A DNA stretch of 34,438 nucleotides from positions 1-34,438 of the forward strand of contig JABIHN010000085.1 of NCBI GenBank assembly GCA_018649625.1. Reading direction: 5' to 3'. Of this stretch, positions 1 through 8,428 are shown piece by piece; position 1 is the stretch's first letter; each line of letters begins with the position of its first letter. The DNA is from Fidelibacterota bacterium (GTDB taxonomy: Bacteria; Fidelibacterota; Marinisomatia; Marinisomatales; UBA1611). Under the pieces are notes generated by a model. The model was not told the DNA's origin. It was given only the letters and a program-made list of their open reading frames with translations, and made no database searches. The position numbers and the translations under genes are program-made.

Positions 1-1844
1 GTAACTACACCTGGCTGAGTTGCACGTTCTGCTAATTCGGAATGGAATTTGGGAGCCCCTAAATATTCACCAACTTTAGTTTTGTTAATTTTAAACTTAC
101 TGGCTTTTTCTTCAACTAAATCACGAGCAACCTTGCGAAGTACATTTGCAACTTCCCTTTCCAAATTACGTACACCTGCTTCTCTTGTATAAGATCTAAT
201 TAGCTCTTTTAAAGAGTTGGAATCAAATGAGACCTGTTCTTTCGTTAATCCATTTTCCTTAATTTGCTTTGGTAAAATATGTCGCTTTGCAATTTGGACT
301 TTTTCATCTTCAATATATCCTGAAAAGTCTAATATTTCCATTCGATCTCTAAGCGCCGGTGGAATTGCATCCTGATAATTGGCTGTGGCAATAAACATAA
401 CATTGCTTAAATCGAAATCAACTTCTAGATAATGATCACTAAATGAATGATTTTGCTCAGGATCCAATACCTCTAGTAATGCCGATGATGGGTCTCCTCT
501 AAAATCTGAACCCAATTTATCAATTTCATCTAACATAAAAATTGGATTATTGGTACCGGCTTTTTTAATGCTTTGAATCACGCGACCAGGAAGCGCACCA
601 ATATAAGTTCGCCTATGTCCACGGATTTCAGCTTCGTCTCTAACGCCACCAAGAGATAGTCTTACAAATTTTCTACCCATAGCTCTTGCTATGGATTTTC
701 CAAGAGATGTTTTCCCAACTCCAGGAGGTCCACCAAAACATAAAATGGGACCACGTACGGATCCATTCGGATCTTTTGATTGTTTCAAATTCCGAACAGC
801 TAAATATTCAATTATTCTTTCTTTAACCTTTTCTAAACCATAATGATCTTCATCTAAAATACTCATGGCTTCTTTTAGATCTATGCGATCATCAGTAGAT
901 TGGCTCCAGGGTAAATCAGATAGCCATTCTATATAAGTTCTTGAAACATTGTATTCTGGGGACTGTGTTGGAATTCTCGACAATCTATCCATTTCTTTCA
1001 TTGCTACTTTTTCAGCTTCTTCAGGTAACTTTGCTTCTTTTAATTTGTCTTCTAAATCTTTGAGTTCAACGGATGTTTCATCCTCACCTAATTCTTTTTT
1101 AATTGCTTTCATTTGCTCTCGCAAATAATACTCACGTTGTGTCTTTGTTATTTCATCATGAACTTCTAATTGAATCTCTTCGCCTAATTTAATCCGTTGT
1201 ATTTCTCGAGAAATCAATGTTATTGCTTTTTCAACTCTAGTTTTAACATTTAATTCTTCAAGAATTTCCTGTTTCTCTTTATTTGAAATAGTCATCACAG
1301 AAATTGCACGATCTGTTAAACGATCTGGCTTTTGAATGTTTTTCAACATGCCTGTATGCTCTTCAGAAAGATTAGGTGCAACCTTCATCAAATCTTCAAA
1401 GGATTGCCTAAGATTAGCAATTAACGCATCTACTTCTAATTCATCACTAATCTGATGATCTTCTAATGATTCAATCGCCGCTAAAAAATAAGGCTCTTGT
1501 TCAGTAAACTTCAGAATTTTTACACGAGATATCCCTTGCACAATGGCAGACTTACTATTGTCAGGCATATCAAATACTTTAAGCACTTGAGCGAGCGTTC
1601 CGTATGCATAAAGATCTGACGGTTTCGGATCTTCAATAGAACCATCTTCTTGAGCCACAACAACTATATATCGTTTTTTTGGATCCAGGTCATTAATCAG
1701 TTTTAAACTTCGTTCCCGTCCTATATAAATGGGAATTACTTGTTGTGGGAATAATACAGTATTCCTTAATGGCATGACTGGATATTGATCCGAATCACTT
1801 AAATTAAATTTTTCTACTTCTTTTTCAGGTTGTTCTACCGTCAT
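1..1844 (-). CDS. lon: ATP-dependent protease Lon (3' end cut by window edge)
   Basis: Lon is a cytoplasmic AAA+ serine protease that degrades damaged and regulatory proteins. The frame runs from an ATG at 1844 to the window edge, giving the first 614 residues. Residues about 20-215 form the substrate-binding N-terminal domain (PVMPLRNTVLFP near its start). A coiled-coil helical region follows, then the AAA+ module with Walker A GGPPGVGKT at residues 371-379 and Walker B MLDEIDK at 437-443. The frame leaves the window just after the segment preceding the protease domain (ending QPGVV), so the catalytic Ser-Lys pair cannot be seen. An AAGGA ribosome-binding site lies just upstream. The gene is 113 bases downstream of the preceding gene and may have its own promoter. 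Identification is secure; intactness of the protease domain is not shown. Confidence 0.97.
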   Translation of the reverse strand, partial: MTVEQPEKEVEKFNLSDSDQYPVMPLRNTVLFPQQVIPIYIGRERSLKLINDLDPKKRYIVVVAQEDGSIEDPKPSDLYAYGTLAQVLKVFDMPDNSKSAIVQGISRVKILKFTEQEPYFLAAIESLEDHQISDELEVDALIANLRQSFEDLMKVAPNLSEEHTGMLKNIQKPDRLTDRAISVMTISNKEKQEILEELNVKTRVEKAITLISREIQRIKLGEEIQLEVHDEITKTQREYYLREQMKAIKKELGEDETSVELKDLEDKLKEAKLPEEAEKVAMKEMDRLSRIPTQSPEYNVSRTYIEWLSDLPWSQSTDDRIDLKEAMSILDEDHYGLEKVKERIIEYLAVRNLKQSKDPNGSVRGPILCFGGPPGVGKTSLGKSIARAMGRKFVRLSLGGVRDEAEIRGHRRTYIGALPGRVIQSIKKAGTNNPIFMLDEIDKLGSDFRGDPSSALLEVLDPEQNHSFSDHYLEVDFDLSNVMFIATANYQDAIPPALRDRMEILDFSGYIEDEKVQIAKRHILPKQIKENGLTKEQVSFDSNSLKELIRSYTREAGVRNLEREVANVLRKVARDLVEEKASKFKINKTKVGEYLGAPKFHSELAERATQPGVV

Positions 1845-1867
1845 GGTATTCCTTTAGATAATAATTA

Positions 1868-1897
1868 TATATATTGAAGGGACAAGGATTGTGCCAA
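1868..1897 (-). promoter_or_regulatory. candidate promoter of lon
   Basis: On the minus strand TTGGCA (1892-1897) is followed after 18 bases by TATATA (1868-1873), about 24 bases before the lon start. This fits a sigma-70 type promoter, although TA-rich hexamers are common in this AT-rich DNA. The same stretch also reads TGGCAC-N5-TTGT, one base off the sigma-54 -24/-12 pattern (GT where GC is expected). Confidence 0.35.
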
Positions 1898-1957
1898 AAT
1901 TATTCTGCTGTTTATTCGACGACTCAATTTTAAATAGTCTGTTGTTATGGCGTACTA

Positions 1958-2602
1958 TTATAATTTTTCTAAGCTATGAATAAATTGAGTAAAATTATCT
2001 TTTTGGAAATCCATTGTAGTTTTGGGACCAATTCCTTTGAAAAAGTATGGTCCATCAGGCGCAATCACAATAGCAGCCATAAGTACATAATTTGACATTT
2101 CTGTAGTTGATCCGCCCATTCCCATAGATGATTTTAAATAGGTTCCAACAACATAAGAAAATGTCACTTCCATTCCATTAATTTTTTCTTTTGTTTTAAT
2201 AGCAGATTTCGAAATTGATTCTTTTGTTTCACTTTTAAATTGTCCATACCATCGATCTAGATTCGCATCCACCGTTCCACCAATTCCAGAAAATATAATC
2301 AATTCTCCAACACCATTTTTTCCTGGAATTTGAAATTGAGCAATTCGCATTGAGCTAGAAGGCTGCTCTCTTTTCCACCCATCAGGAATGTTAGCCTGTA
2401 GTCGTCCAATTTGTTCATATTCAGGTTGTAAGGATATATTTGGCTCACCGCGATTTACAACTTGAACGGTGGGCTCATCATGATTATGCCCAGCATGCGG
2501 ATCACTATGTTCCAATTCTTTTGATTCTTCTCCTAATACATAGAATCCCAAAATTGTACCAGTTAAGATAGCAACGAGTATTATTAAATTTTTTGGTGTC
2601 AT
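1958..2602 (-). CDS. membrane-anchored periplasmic protein of unknown function with His-rich linker
   Basis: A 214-residue protein with an N-terminal hydrophobic segment (about residues 5-23, signal anchor or uncleaved signal peptide). A His/Asp-rich linker follows (HSDPHAGHNHDEP, about residues 32-44) that could bind divalent metal. The globular part from about residue 65 has the pattern PDGWKREQPSSSMRIAQFQIP, then NLDRWYGQF, and near the end GPYFFKGIGP. I recognise this as a recurring unnamed family of periplasmic or lipid-anchored proteins; no function is known to me. Its ATG overlaps the lipA stop codon by four bases (ATGA), so the two are translationally coupled and probably co-expressed with the lipoate/oxoacid dehydrogenase cluster. 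Metal binding is inference only. Confidence 0.75.
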   Translation of the reverse strand: MTPKNLIILVAILTGTILGFYVLGEESKELEHSDPHAGHNHDEPTVQVVNRGEPNISLQPEYEQIGRLQANIPDGWKREQPSSSMRIAQFQIPGKNGVGELIIFSGIGGTVDANLDRWYGQFKSETKESISKSAIKTKEKINGMEVTFSYVVGTYLKSSMGMGGSTTEMSNYVLMAAIVIAPDGPYFFKGIGPKTTMDFQKDNFTQFIHSLEKL

Positions 2603-3468
2603 TTTATCTCCAAGACGGTTCTTGCTTGTTCATCTGCATGGTATGAACTTCGCACTAAAGGACCCGACTCTACCACATCAAATCCTAATTCCAATCCAAT
2701 TTCTTTATAATCATCAAATTCCTGATCAGCAACATAACGATTCACAGGCAAATGTTTTTTTGAGGGCTGCAAATATTGCCCAATTGTAAATATAGTCACG
2801 CCAGTGTCCGATATTTGTTTCATTGTTTTTACCACTTCATTAAATGATTCTCCCAAACCAACCATCATTCCAGTTTTAGTACGAAGCCCATTTTTCGATG
2901 AGAACCTTAATACATCCAAACTCCGCTTCCAATCTGCCTGACTTCGGACTTGTTTACTAATCCGTTCAACGCATTCAATATTATGTCCAAAAATTTCGGG
3001 CTGGGATTCAAAGAGTTTTAATAAGGATGGTTCATGGCCTTTAAAATCTGGCGTAAGCACTTCTACGGTACATTTTTTTACATGTTCATGAATTTGATTT
3101 ACAGTTTCTGCCCAAATGGATGCTCCATAATCATTTTTTAAATCATCCCTATCTACAGATGTAATTACAACATGCTTTAAGTCCATCTTTTTAACTGCCA
3201 TTGCAGTACGAAAAGGCTCCACAGGATCATCAAAAAGTGGTTTTCCAGTTTTCACGGAACAAAACCCACAGGCCCTTGTACATATATCTCCTAAAATCAT
3301 TATTGTAGCGGTGCGCCGATCCCAACATTCATAAATATTTGGGCACCGTGCTTCTTCGCAAACTGTATTGAGTTTATTAGATTGGACGACATCATTGACA
3401 AAATTATACCCTTCAGTAATTTGAAGCCGGATTTTCGGTTTAAAAGATTTTTGGATTGTTTCAGGCAT
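2599..3468 (-). CDS. lipA: lipoyl synthase
   Basis: LipA is a radical SAM enzyme that inserts two sulfurs into protein-bound octanoyl groups to make the lipoyl cofactor. The 289-residue length is normal. The auxiliary [4Fe-4S] cluster cysteines are Cys37, Cys42 and Cys48 (CEEARCPNIYEC). The radical SAM cysteines are Cys63, Cys67 and Cys70 (CTRACGFC). The RSSYHADE motif near residues 273-280 carries the serine ligand of the auxiliary cluster. The gene overlaps the upstream methyltransferase gene by 8 bases and the downstream gene by 4. It lies in the same run as lipB, E1, E2 and lpd, so enzyme and substrate proteins are encoded together. Its target here is probably the E2 lipoyl lysine. Confidence 0.97.
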   Translation of the reverse strand: MPETIQKSFKPKIRLQITEGYNFVNDVVQSNKLNTVCEEARCPNIYECWDRRTATIMILGDICTRACGFCSVKTGKPLFDDPVEPFRTAMAVKKMDLKHVVITSVDRDDLKNDYGASIWAETVNQIHEHVKKCTVEVLTPDFKGHEPSLLKLFESQPEIFGHNIECVERISKQVRSQADWKRSLDVLRFSSKNGLRTKTGMMVGLGESFNEVVKTMKQISDTGVTIFTIGQYLQPSKKHLPVNRYVADQEFDDYKEIGLELGFDVVESGPLVRSSYHADEQARTVLEIK

Positions 3469-4288
3469 CTTTCTTTTGAAATAGGTAAATCATATATTGT
3501 CTATATTTTCTAAATTGTTCACTGTCAATCAAATCCAACTGATTTAATTTAGATTCAATTTTTGGTGCTATCATTTTCCCAATAATTGCCGAAGTTTTAG
3601 GGTAATTCTTTTTTGCCGAATATATACCATATTCCATAGCAGGATTTATAAACCGACCAATGAAGTATTTACCGTAGTCTAATGTAGGCATGGTATTTTC
3701 GGTTTGGTCAAATTCTTGAATTAATTCAAAACCATTAGCTTTTGCACTAGCAAGATACTTTTCTTTATCGTGAGATGATTTTAAATGGGAGTTTTTTGAG
3801 CCGTCTCTAAAATGAACAAAATAATCTGATGCTAATAAATATCCTCCATTTTTTAGGGTATCCCTCGCTTTTTTAAAACCTAAATCTATTTTTATATAAC
3901 AAACACTTTCACTCTCCAATATTAGATCATACTCTTTAGATGGATGAAAGTTTTCAAATTTGCAATGATGAAATTTCATTGTTCCATTAAACTTTTCTTT
4001 AATGACCGATTGTTGAAAATGATCTGGAGATAATGTTTCAACTTTGTATCCTTTTTCTTGAAGATAATTTGCATTACCCCCAATACCACAACCGACATCT
4101 AAAATAGAATTTACATTATTAGGAATAAATGACGCTAAATGTTCAATATATCGATGTTGAGCATCCTTTATTTCCAGCAATGTAATTTGATCTAAATCAA
4201 CAGAATTAGGATCATCCCAAAACCCATAATGGAGGTAGGGAGATCGAATCGTTTCAGAATAGAGTTTTAATACGTGATCAATAGACAT
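3461..4288 (-). CDS. class I SAM-dependent methyltransferase
   Basis: A 275-residue Rossmann-fold methyltransferase. The SAM-binding motif I is ILDVGCGIGGN (about residues 62-72), with an acidic end to the next strand. The N-terminal YGFWDD motif and the C-terminal layout resemble methyltransferases acting on quinols, tocopherols or small amines, but the substrate cannot be read from sequence. It sits between the E2 gene (13 bases upstream) and lipA (8-base overlap), so it is almost certainly co-transcribed with them. A role in lipoate or oxoacid metabolism is not established; it may simply be carried in the operon. The methyltransferase call is firm, the substrate unknown. Confidence 0.85.
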   Translation of the reverse strand: MSIDHVLKLYSETIRSPYLHYGFWDDPNSVDLDQITLLEIKDAQHRYIEHLASFIPNNVNSILDVGCGIGGNANYLQEKGYKVETLSPDHFQQSVIKEKFNGTMKFHHCKFENFHPSKEYDLILESESVCYIKIDLGFKKARDTLKNGGYLLASDYFVHFRDGSKNSHLKSSHDKEKYLASAKANGFELIQEFDQTENTMPTLDYGKYFIGRFINPAMEYGIYSAKKNYPKTSAIIGKMIAPKIESKLNQLDLIDSEQFRKYRQYMIYLFQKKDA

Positions 4289-4301
4289 ATTTTTTTCCCA
4301 A

Positions 4302-5603
4302 TTAAATAATAGAATTCAGATTCATTGTTTCCAAATAATGGCGTACACGTTCAAGGAATTTCGCACCACCTGCACCATCAATGAGTCGATGATCAAACCC
4401 AAGAGAAAGCATCATCATACTCCGAATAGCTATAGCATCACCTTGGTTTGACTCCACTACAACTGCCTGTTTCTTTATGGCGCCAATACCTAAAATACCA
4501 ACATTGGGTTGATTTATAATTGGTGTTCCAATTGTAACACCAAATACCCCGAAATTTGTAATGGCAAATGTGGACCCTGTTAATTCATCAGCCGAAATTT
4601 GTTTATTTCGTGTTCGAGTAGCCACATCACTTACAGTTCTACAAAGACCTAAAAAATTCTTTTCTTCACAATTAAACATCGCTGGAACCATTAATCCATT
4701 TTCAATGGCCACTGCCAAACCCACATTGATATTTTTATGATAGGTTACTGATGTTCCAGAAAGAGATGAATTCATCTCAGGAAAATCTTGAAGTGCCTTT
4801 ACCACCGCATCCACCATAAAAGGCGTGAAAGTTAATTTAAATCCTTCTTTTACAAGAAATGAATCTTCATTCATTTTCACAAATTCAACAATAGGCGTCA
4901 TATCCACATCTGTCATTACATAAACATGAGCAGATGTTTCAATACTTTTTCTCATATGATCTGCAATCATTTTTCGCATGTGATGCATTTCTTCTGTTCG
5001 ACCTGGTAAATTAGAAGTAATAGCTTGAGGAGCGGAAGGTTTTATTGGCTCAGGAATTACATGGTGTTCTTCGACTGGCGCGGGAGCAGTTTCTCGATTT
5101 TCAATGTATCCCAAAATATCTTTTTTAGTCACACGTCCCCCACGTCCTGTTCCTAAGATATTTTCTAATTCACTTAATGGAATATTTTCTTGGGATACAA
5201 TTTTCAATACAACTGGCGTATAGAATTTTTTTTCTGATTTATCTACCATCATTTTTTCTTTTTTCTGTATAGATGGTGGTGATGGTTTAGACTGGATTAT
5301 TTCTTGTTTTGGTTTAGGCATCTTCTCGGGTTTTAATGATGAAGAAGACATATTAACTAAACTTTCATCTGTTTCAATTCTAGCAATGACTGTCCCAACA
5401 TCTACAACGTCATTCGCAATCGCTAGAATTTCTACAATCGTTCCAGATTCTGAGCACGGAATTTCCGAATCTACTTTATCAGTTCCGATTTCAAGAAACA
5501 ATTCATCTTTTTCAACAGTTTCACCTATCTTTTTTCGCCATTCAAGAACAGTTCCTTCTGTGATGGATTCACCCATCTTTGGCATAACTACATCTACTAA
5601 CAT
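4302..5603 (-). CDS. 2-oxoacid dehydrogenase E2 component (dihydrolipoyl acyltransferase)
   Basis: This is the acyltransferase core of a 2-oxoacid dehydrogenase complex, moving the acyl group from E1 to CoA through a swinging lipoyl arm. Numbered from the ATG at 5603 (433 residues), one lipoyl domain occupies about residues 1-80 with the modified lysine at Lys43 (EIGTDKVDSE). A Lys/Pro/Ser-rich linker leads to a peripheral subunit-binding domain at about 127-167 (IPLSELENI...GRGGRVTKKDI). The catalytic domain ends with the HRLIDG motif, His405 and Asp409. An upstream in-frame TTG exists at 5606, but the ATG overlaps the E1 stop by one base (TGATG) and has GGAG at the right distance, so the ATG is preferred. 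The adjacent E1 points to branched-chain substrates. Confidence 0.95.
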   Translation of the reverse strand: MLVDVVMPKMGESITEGTVLEWRKKIGETVEKDELFLEIGTDKVDSEIPCSESGTIVEILAIANDVVDVGTVIARIETDESLVNMSSSSLKPEKMPKPKQEIIQSKPSPPSIQKKEKMMVDKSEKKFYTPVVLKIVSQENIPLSELENILGTGRGGRVTKKDILGYIENRETAPAPVEEHHVIPEPIKPSAPQAITSNLPGRTEEMHHMRKMIADHMRKSIETSAHVYVMTDVDMTPIVEFVKMNEDSFLVKEGFKLTFTPFMVDAVVKALQDFPEMNSSLSGTSVTYHKNINVGLAVAIENGLMVPAMFNCEEKNFLGLCRTVSDVATRTRNKQISADELTGSTFAITNFGVFGVTIGTPIINQPNVGILGIGAIKKQAVVVESNQGDAIAIRSMMMLSLGFDHRLIDGAGGAKFLERVRHYLETMNLNSII

Positions 5604-7609
5604 CAATACTCCATTAAGTTATTTAAAGCTTCTATAATTTGATCAGTTTGGGGAAGAATTTCGCCTTCAAGAATAGCACTATACGGAATATGACAATCCT
5701 TAGCAGCAACTCTCTGTATTGGGCCATCTAAATCTTCAAATAAATCTTGAGAGACTTTTGCGGAAATTTCTGCACCAACACCACCCGTTAATGTATCTTC
5801 GTGAACAATCAATAATTTTCCGGTTTTGATGACCGAACTATAAATGGAATCCCAATCAATTGGGTTAAGTGTTCGAATATCAATTAAGTCAATCTGACCT
5901 TTATCCATTTCGCTTATTTTTATCGCTTCAATACACTTTTGGACCATTGCACCCCAAGTAACAATTGTTAACTCATCACCTTCTTGAATTAAATTTGCTT
6001 TCCCAAATGGTAAAATATAATTTTCATCTGGCTCAGGTGATGCTGCGTAACCTTGACGATAAAGTCCCTTATGTTCAAAAAACAAGACTGGGTCATCCAT
6101 CCTGCAAGCGGCTTTTAATAATCCTTTGGCATCCGCTGCATTTGAAGGATAGGCAACCCGAATCCCTGGCATGTGGAAAAAATAACTATCAATAGATTGG
6201 CTATGATATGGCCCCCCATGAATATATCCACCTACAGGAACTCGAATAACTATTGGACATTTAAACTCTCCATTTGAACGATATCGAACCATGGAGATTT
6301 CATCTTTAATATGCATCATTGCAGTCCAGATATAATCTCCAAATTGGATTTCCACAATAGGTTTAAACCCCGAAGTTGCTAAGCCAAGAGCTGTCCCAGC
6401 TATCGACGATTCTGCAAGTGGAGCATTAAAAACTCTTGTGTCTCCAAATTTATCAGTTAATCCTCTCGTTCCCGTAAATACGCCACCTTTAGGATCAGCT
6501 ACGTCCTCGCCATAAATAATGATTTTTTCATTTCTTTCCATTTCTTCAGCCAAAGCATGACTAATGGCATCAATAATCACAATTTTATCACTAATTGGAT
6601 TTAATTCGGTTTCTTCTAGCTCTGGTACATTAGAATAGAGATGATCTAAAGCAGTGTCCGCATCGGGATTGTCTTGCTTCTCTGCCCAATCAGCATCATC
6701 GCTTACCGATTGTATAATTTCTAATTTAATTTGATCAAACTCTTTTTGTTTAATCATTTTTTCTTGAATACATTTTAATTCGAATCGATTAATTGGATCT
6801 CGCTTTTCCATATCTTCCAATTCTTTTTCGGTTCGATATTTTCGATGATCATCAGATGATGAATGAGGTGCAAGCCTAACTACATGGGAAATAATTACTG
6901 AAGGTCCACGTCCTTTTCTTCCTCGCTCTGCTGCTTTTTTAAAGGCTAAATCGGTTTCAAAAAAGTCTGTACCATCTACATTATACCGTGCTAGATTTTG
7001 GTATCCACCTATCATTTTATAAACAGATCCACCTGCCATTTGTTGAGACTTATGAACACTTATGGCATACTCATTATCTTCAATATGAAAAATAACGGGA
7101 AGTTTTTCGCGACTTGCCCAATTCAATGCTTCATGAAAATCACCCTGACTTGTTGTCCCTTCTCCACTAGAGACATACACAATTTCTTTTGTTTTATTCC
7201 ATTTTATAGCTAAACCAGCGCCTACAGCATGAAGATATTGCATACCTGTAGCACTAGAAGGACTCACCATTCTCAAATTTTTCCGGCTGAAATGATATGG
7301 AAATTGGCGCCCACCAGAATCCGGATCATCTTTTTTAGCCAAAAAAGATAATAAATGTTCTCGTGCTGTTGTTCCTAATCCCAATGCATATGCCGCATCT
7401 CTATAATATACAAATGACCAATCAATCCCCGGTTTCATATTATTTGCCGCTGCTAACTGAGCCGCTTCATGCCCCGATGCAGCCGTAAGAAAATATGCTT
7501 TTCCCTGCCGAAGCATCATCATCATTTTTTCGTCTAAATAACGCGTTGTTACCATATTGGTATAAATTTCAATTAATGCTTTTTTTGTAAATCCGTGTAA
7601 TCGTGCCAT
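5603..7609 (-). CDS. fused alpha-beta E1 subunit of a branched-chain 2-oxoacid dehydrogenase
   Basis: E1 decarboxylates 2-oxoacids with thiamine diphosphate and acylates the E2 lipoyl arm. The 668-residue protein joins both subunits: alpha at about residues 1-325 and beta from about residue 341 (DKIVIIDAISHALAEEM). The thiamine diphosphate motif runs from GEG (149-151) to Asn179 (EDNEYAIS). The HSSSDDHRKYR segment at 249-259 matches the HSTSDD loop of branched-chain E1 alpha rather than pyruvate E1. The beta half has GEDVADPKGGVF and FNAPLAESSIAG. Fused E1 proteins are known in Bacteroidetes and relatives. The start has AAGGA about 8 bases upstream; the stop overlaps the E2 start. Branched-chain specificity is inferred from the loop, and pyruvate cannot be excluded. 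Confidence 0.93.
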   Translation of the reverse strand: MARLHGFTKKALIEIYTNMVTTRYLDEKMMMMLRQGKAYFLTAASGHEAAQLAAANNMKPGIDWSFVYYRDAAYALGLGTTAREHLLSFLAKKDDPDSGGRQFPYHFSRKNLRMVSPSSATGMQYLHAVGAGLAIKWNKTKEIVYVSSGEGTTSQGDFHEALNWASREKLPVIFHIEDNEYAISVHKSQQMAGGSVYKMIGGYQNLARYNVDGTDFFETDLAFKKAAERGRKGRGPSVIISHVVRLAPHSSSDDHRKYRTEKELEDMEKRDPINRFELKCIQEKMIKQKEFDQIKLEIIQSVSDDADWAEKQDNPDADTALDHLYSNVPELEETELNPISDKIVIIDAISHALAEEMERNEKIIIYGEDVADPKGGVFTGTRGLTDKFGDTRVFNAPLAESSIAGTALGLATSGFKPIVEIQFGDYIWTAMMHIKDEISMVRYRSNGEFKCPIVIRVPVGGYIHGGPYHSQSIDSYFFHMPGIRVAYPSNAADAKGLLKAACRMDDPVLFFEHKGLYRQGYAASPEPDENYILPFGKANLIQEGDELTIVTWGAMVQKCIEAIKISEMDKGQIDLIDIRTLNPIDWDSIYSSVIKTGKLLIVHEDTLTGGVGAEISAKVSQDLFEDLDGPIQRVAAKDCHIPYSAILEGEILPQTDQIIEALNNLMEY

Positions 7610-7636
7610 TAATAGTTTCCTTTTTAAATTATTTCG

Positions 7637-7651
7637 ATAAGACCATCTTAT
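7637..7651. promoter_or_regulatory. perfect 6-bp inverted repeat upstream of the E1-E2 genes
   Basis: ATAAGA-CCA-TCTTAT lies 28 bases before the E1 start codon, between the likely promoter and the ribosome-binding site. Its size and place fit a dimeric repressor operator, but an AT-rich chance palindrome is possible. Confidence 0.25.
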
Positions 7652-7694
7652 TAGATTGCTTAAAAAAAATCGATTTTATTCAGTTTTTCGTGAG

Positions 7695-7706
7695 CTTGTA
7701 AACAAG
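7695..7706. promoter_or_regulatory. short inverted repeat CTTGT-AA-ACAAG just after lipB
   Basis: A 5-bp perfect inverted repeat with a 2-base centre lies 12 bases beyond the lipB stop and about 86 bases before the E1 start. No T-run follows it on the minus strand, so it is unlikely to be a terminator; it could be a protein-binding site. Confidence 0.2.
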
Positions 7707-7718
7707 TGGCAACTTAAT

Positions 7719-8375
7719 TTAGACTATTTTTTCATTTTCGACTTTTAAATGAAAATTAAATTTTTCAATAACTATTCTTTTTACTTTTTTCAAATCCTGT
7801 TTTTCGCCCAGCAATTGCTCCAAAGATGTTACTCCGTATTCAAAGATGCCGCAGGGAATAATGCCATCATAAAATGAAAGGTCCGTGTTTACATTTAGTG
7901 CAAATCCATGCATAGTCACCCAACGGCTGATGCGAACGCCTTGTGCTGCTATTTTTTCATCTCCAACCCAAACACCTGTAAGCCCTTCAATTCTACTGGA
8001 ATTAATTCCGAATTCAGCTATAACATCAATCGTCACTTGTTCCAAAATACGCATATACCAACTAACACTTTTTTTATAATTGGATAAATCCAAAATGGGA
8101 TAGCCAACCAACTGTCCAGGGCCATGAAATGTAATATCTCCACCCCGCTCAATATTGAAAATATTTACCGATTCGTCTCGACTTTGAAGCAAATGATTTT
8201 CGTCTGCATTTTTCCCTAAAGTATAAACAGGTTCATGTTCTACCAAAATTAGGGTATCTTCAATTTTTCCTTTGATGCGTTGTTGTTGCATCTCTTTTTG
8301 AAGATCCCAAACTTCCTTGTAGGATTTTAGCCCTAAATCTAGAGTGATAATTTTTTTTGTTTTTGTTTCAATCAT
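7719..8375 (-). CDS. lipB: octanoyltransferase LipB
   Basis: LipB transfers octanoyl from acyl carrier protein to the lipoyl-domain lysine of E2 proteins, the step before LipA. The 218-residue protein has the family signature RGGDITFHGPGQLVGYPI (residues 77-94). The catalytic pair is Lys141 (DEKIAAQGVRIS) and Cys175 (IIPCGIFEYGVTSLEQ). It lies 53 bases downstream of lpd and 109 bases upstream of the fused E1 gene. Presence with lipA in the same run indicates de novo lipoate synthesis rather than scavenging. No clear Shine-Dalgarno sequence precedes the ATG. Confidence 0.97.
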   Translation of the reverse strand: MIETKTKKIITLDLGLKSYKEVWDLQKEMQQQRIKGKIEDTLILVEHEPVYTLGKNADENHLLQSRDESVNIFNIERGGDITFHGPGQLVGYPILDLSNYKKSVSWYMRILEQVTIDVIAEFGINSSRIEGLTGVWVGDEKIAAQGVRISRWVTMHGFALNVNTDLSFYDGIIPCGIFEYGVTSLEQLLGEKQDLKKVKRIVIEKFNFHLKVENEKIV

Positions 8376-8428
8376 TTATTAATTCAAGTGAGTTTTTCAC
8401 ATTTAGAAAAGTTAAGTATTTGACTCTC

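Noticed and set aside
1920-1957. Terminator between the periplasmic unknown and lon
   Set aside because: Only a 4-bp repeat (GACT...AGTC) is present, with no T-run.
5604-5606. TTG start for E2
   Set aside because: The adjacent ATG has a GGAG at proper distance and a TGATG junction with E1.
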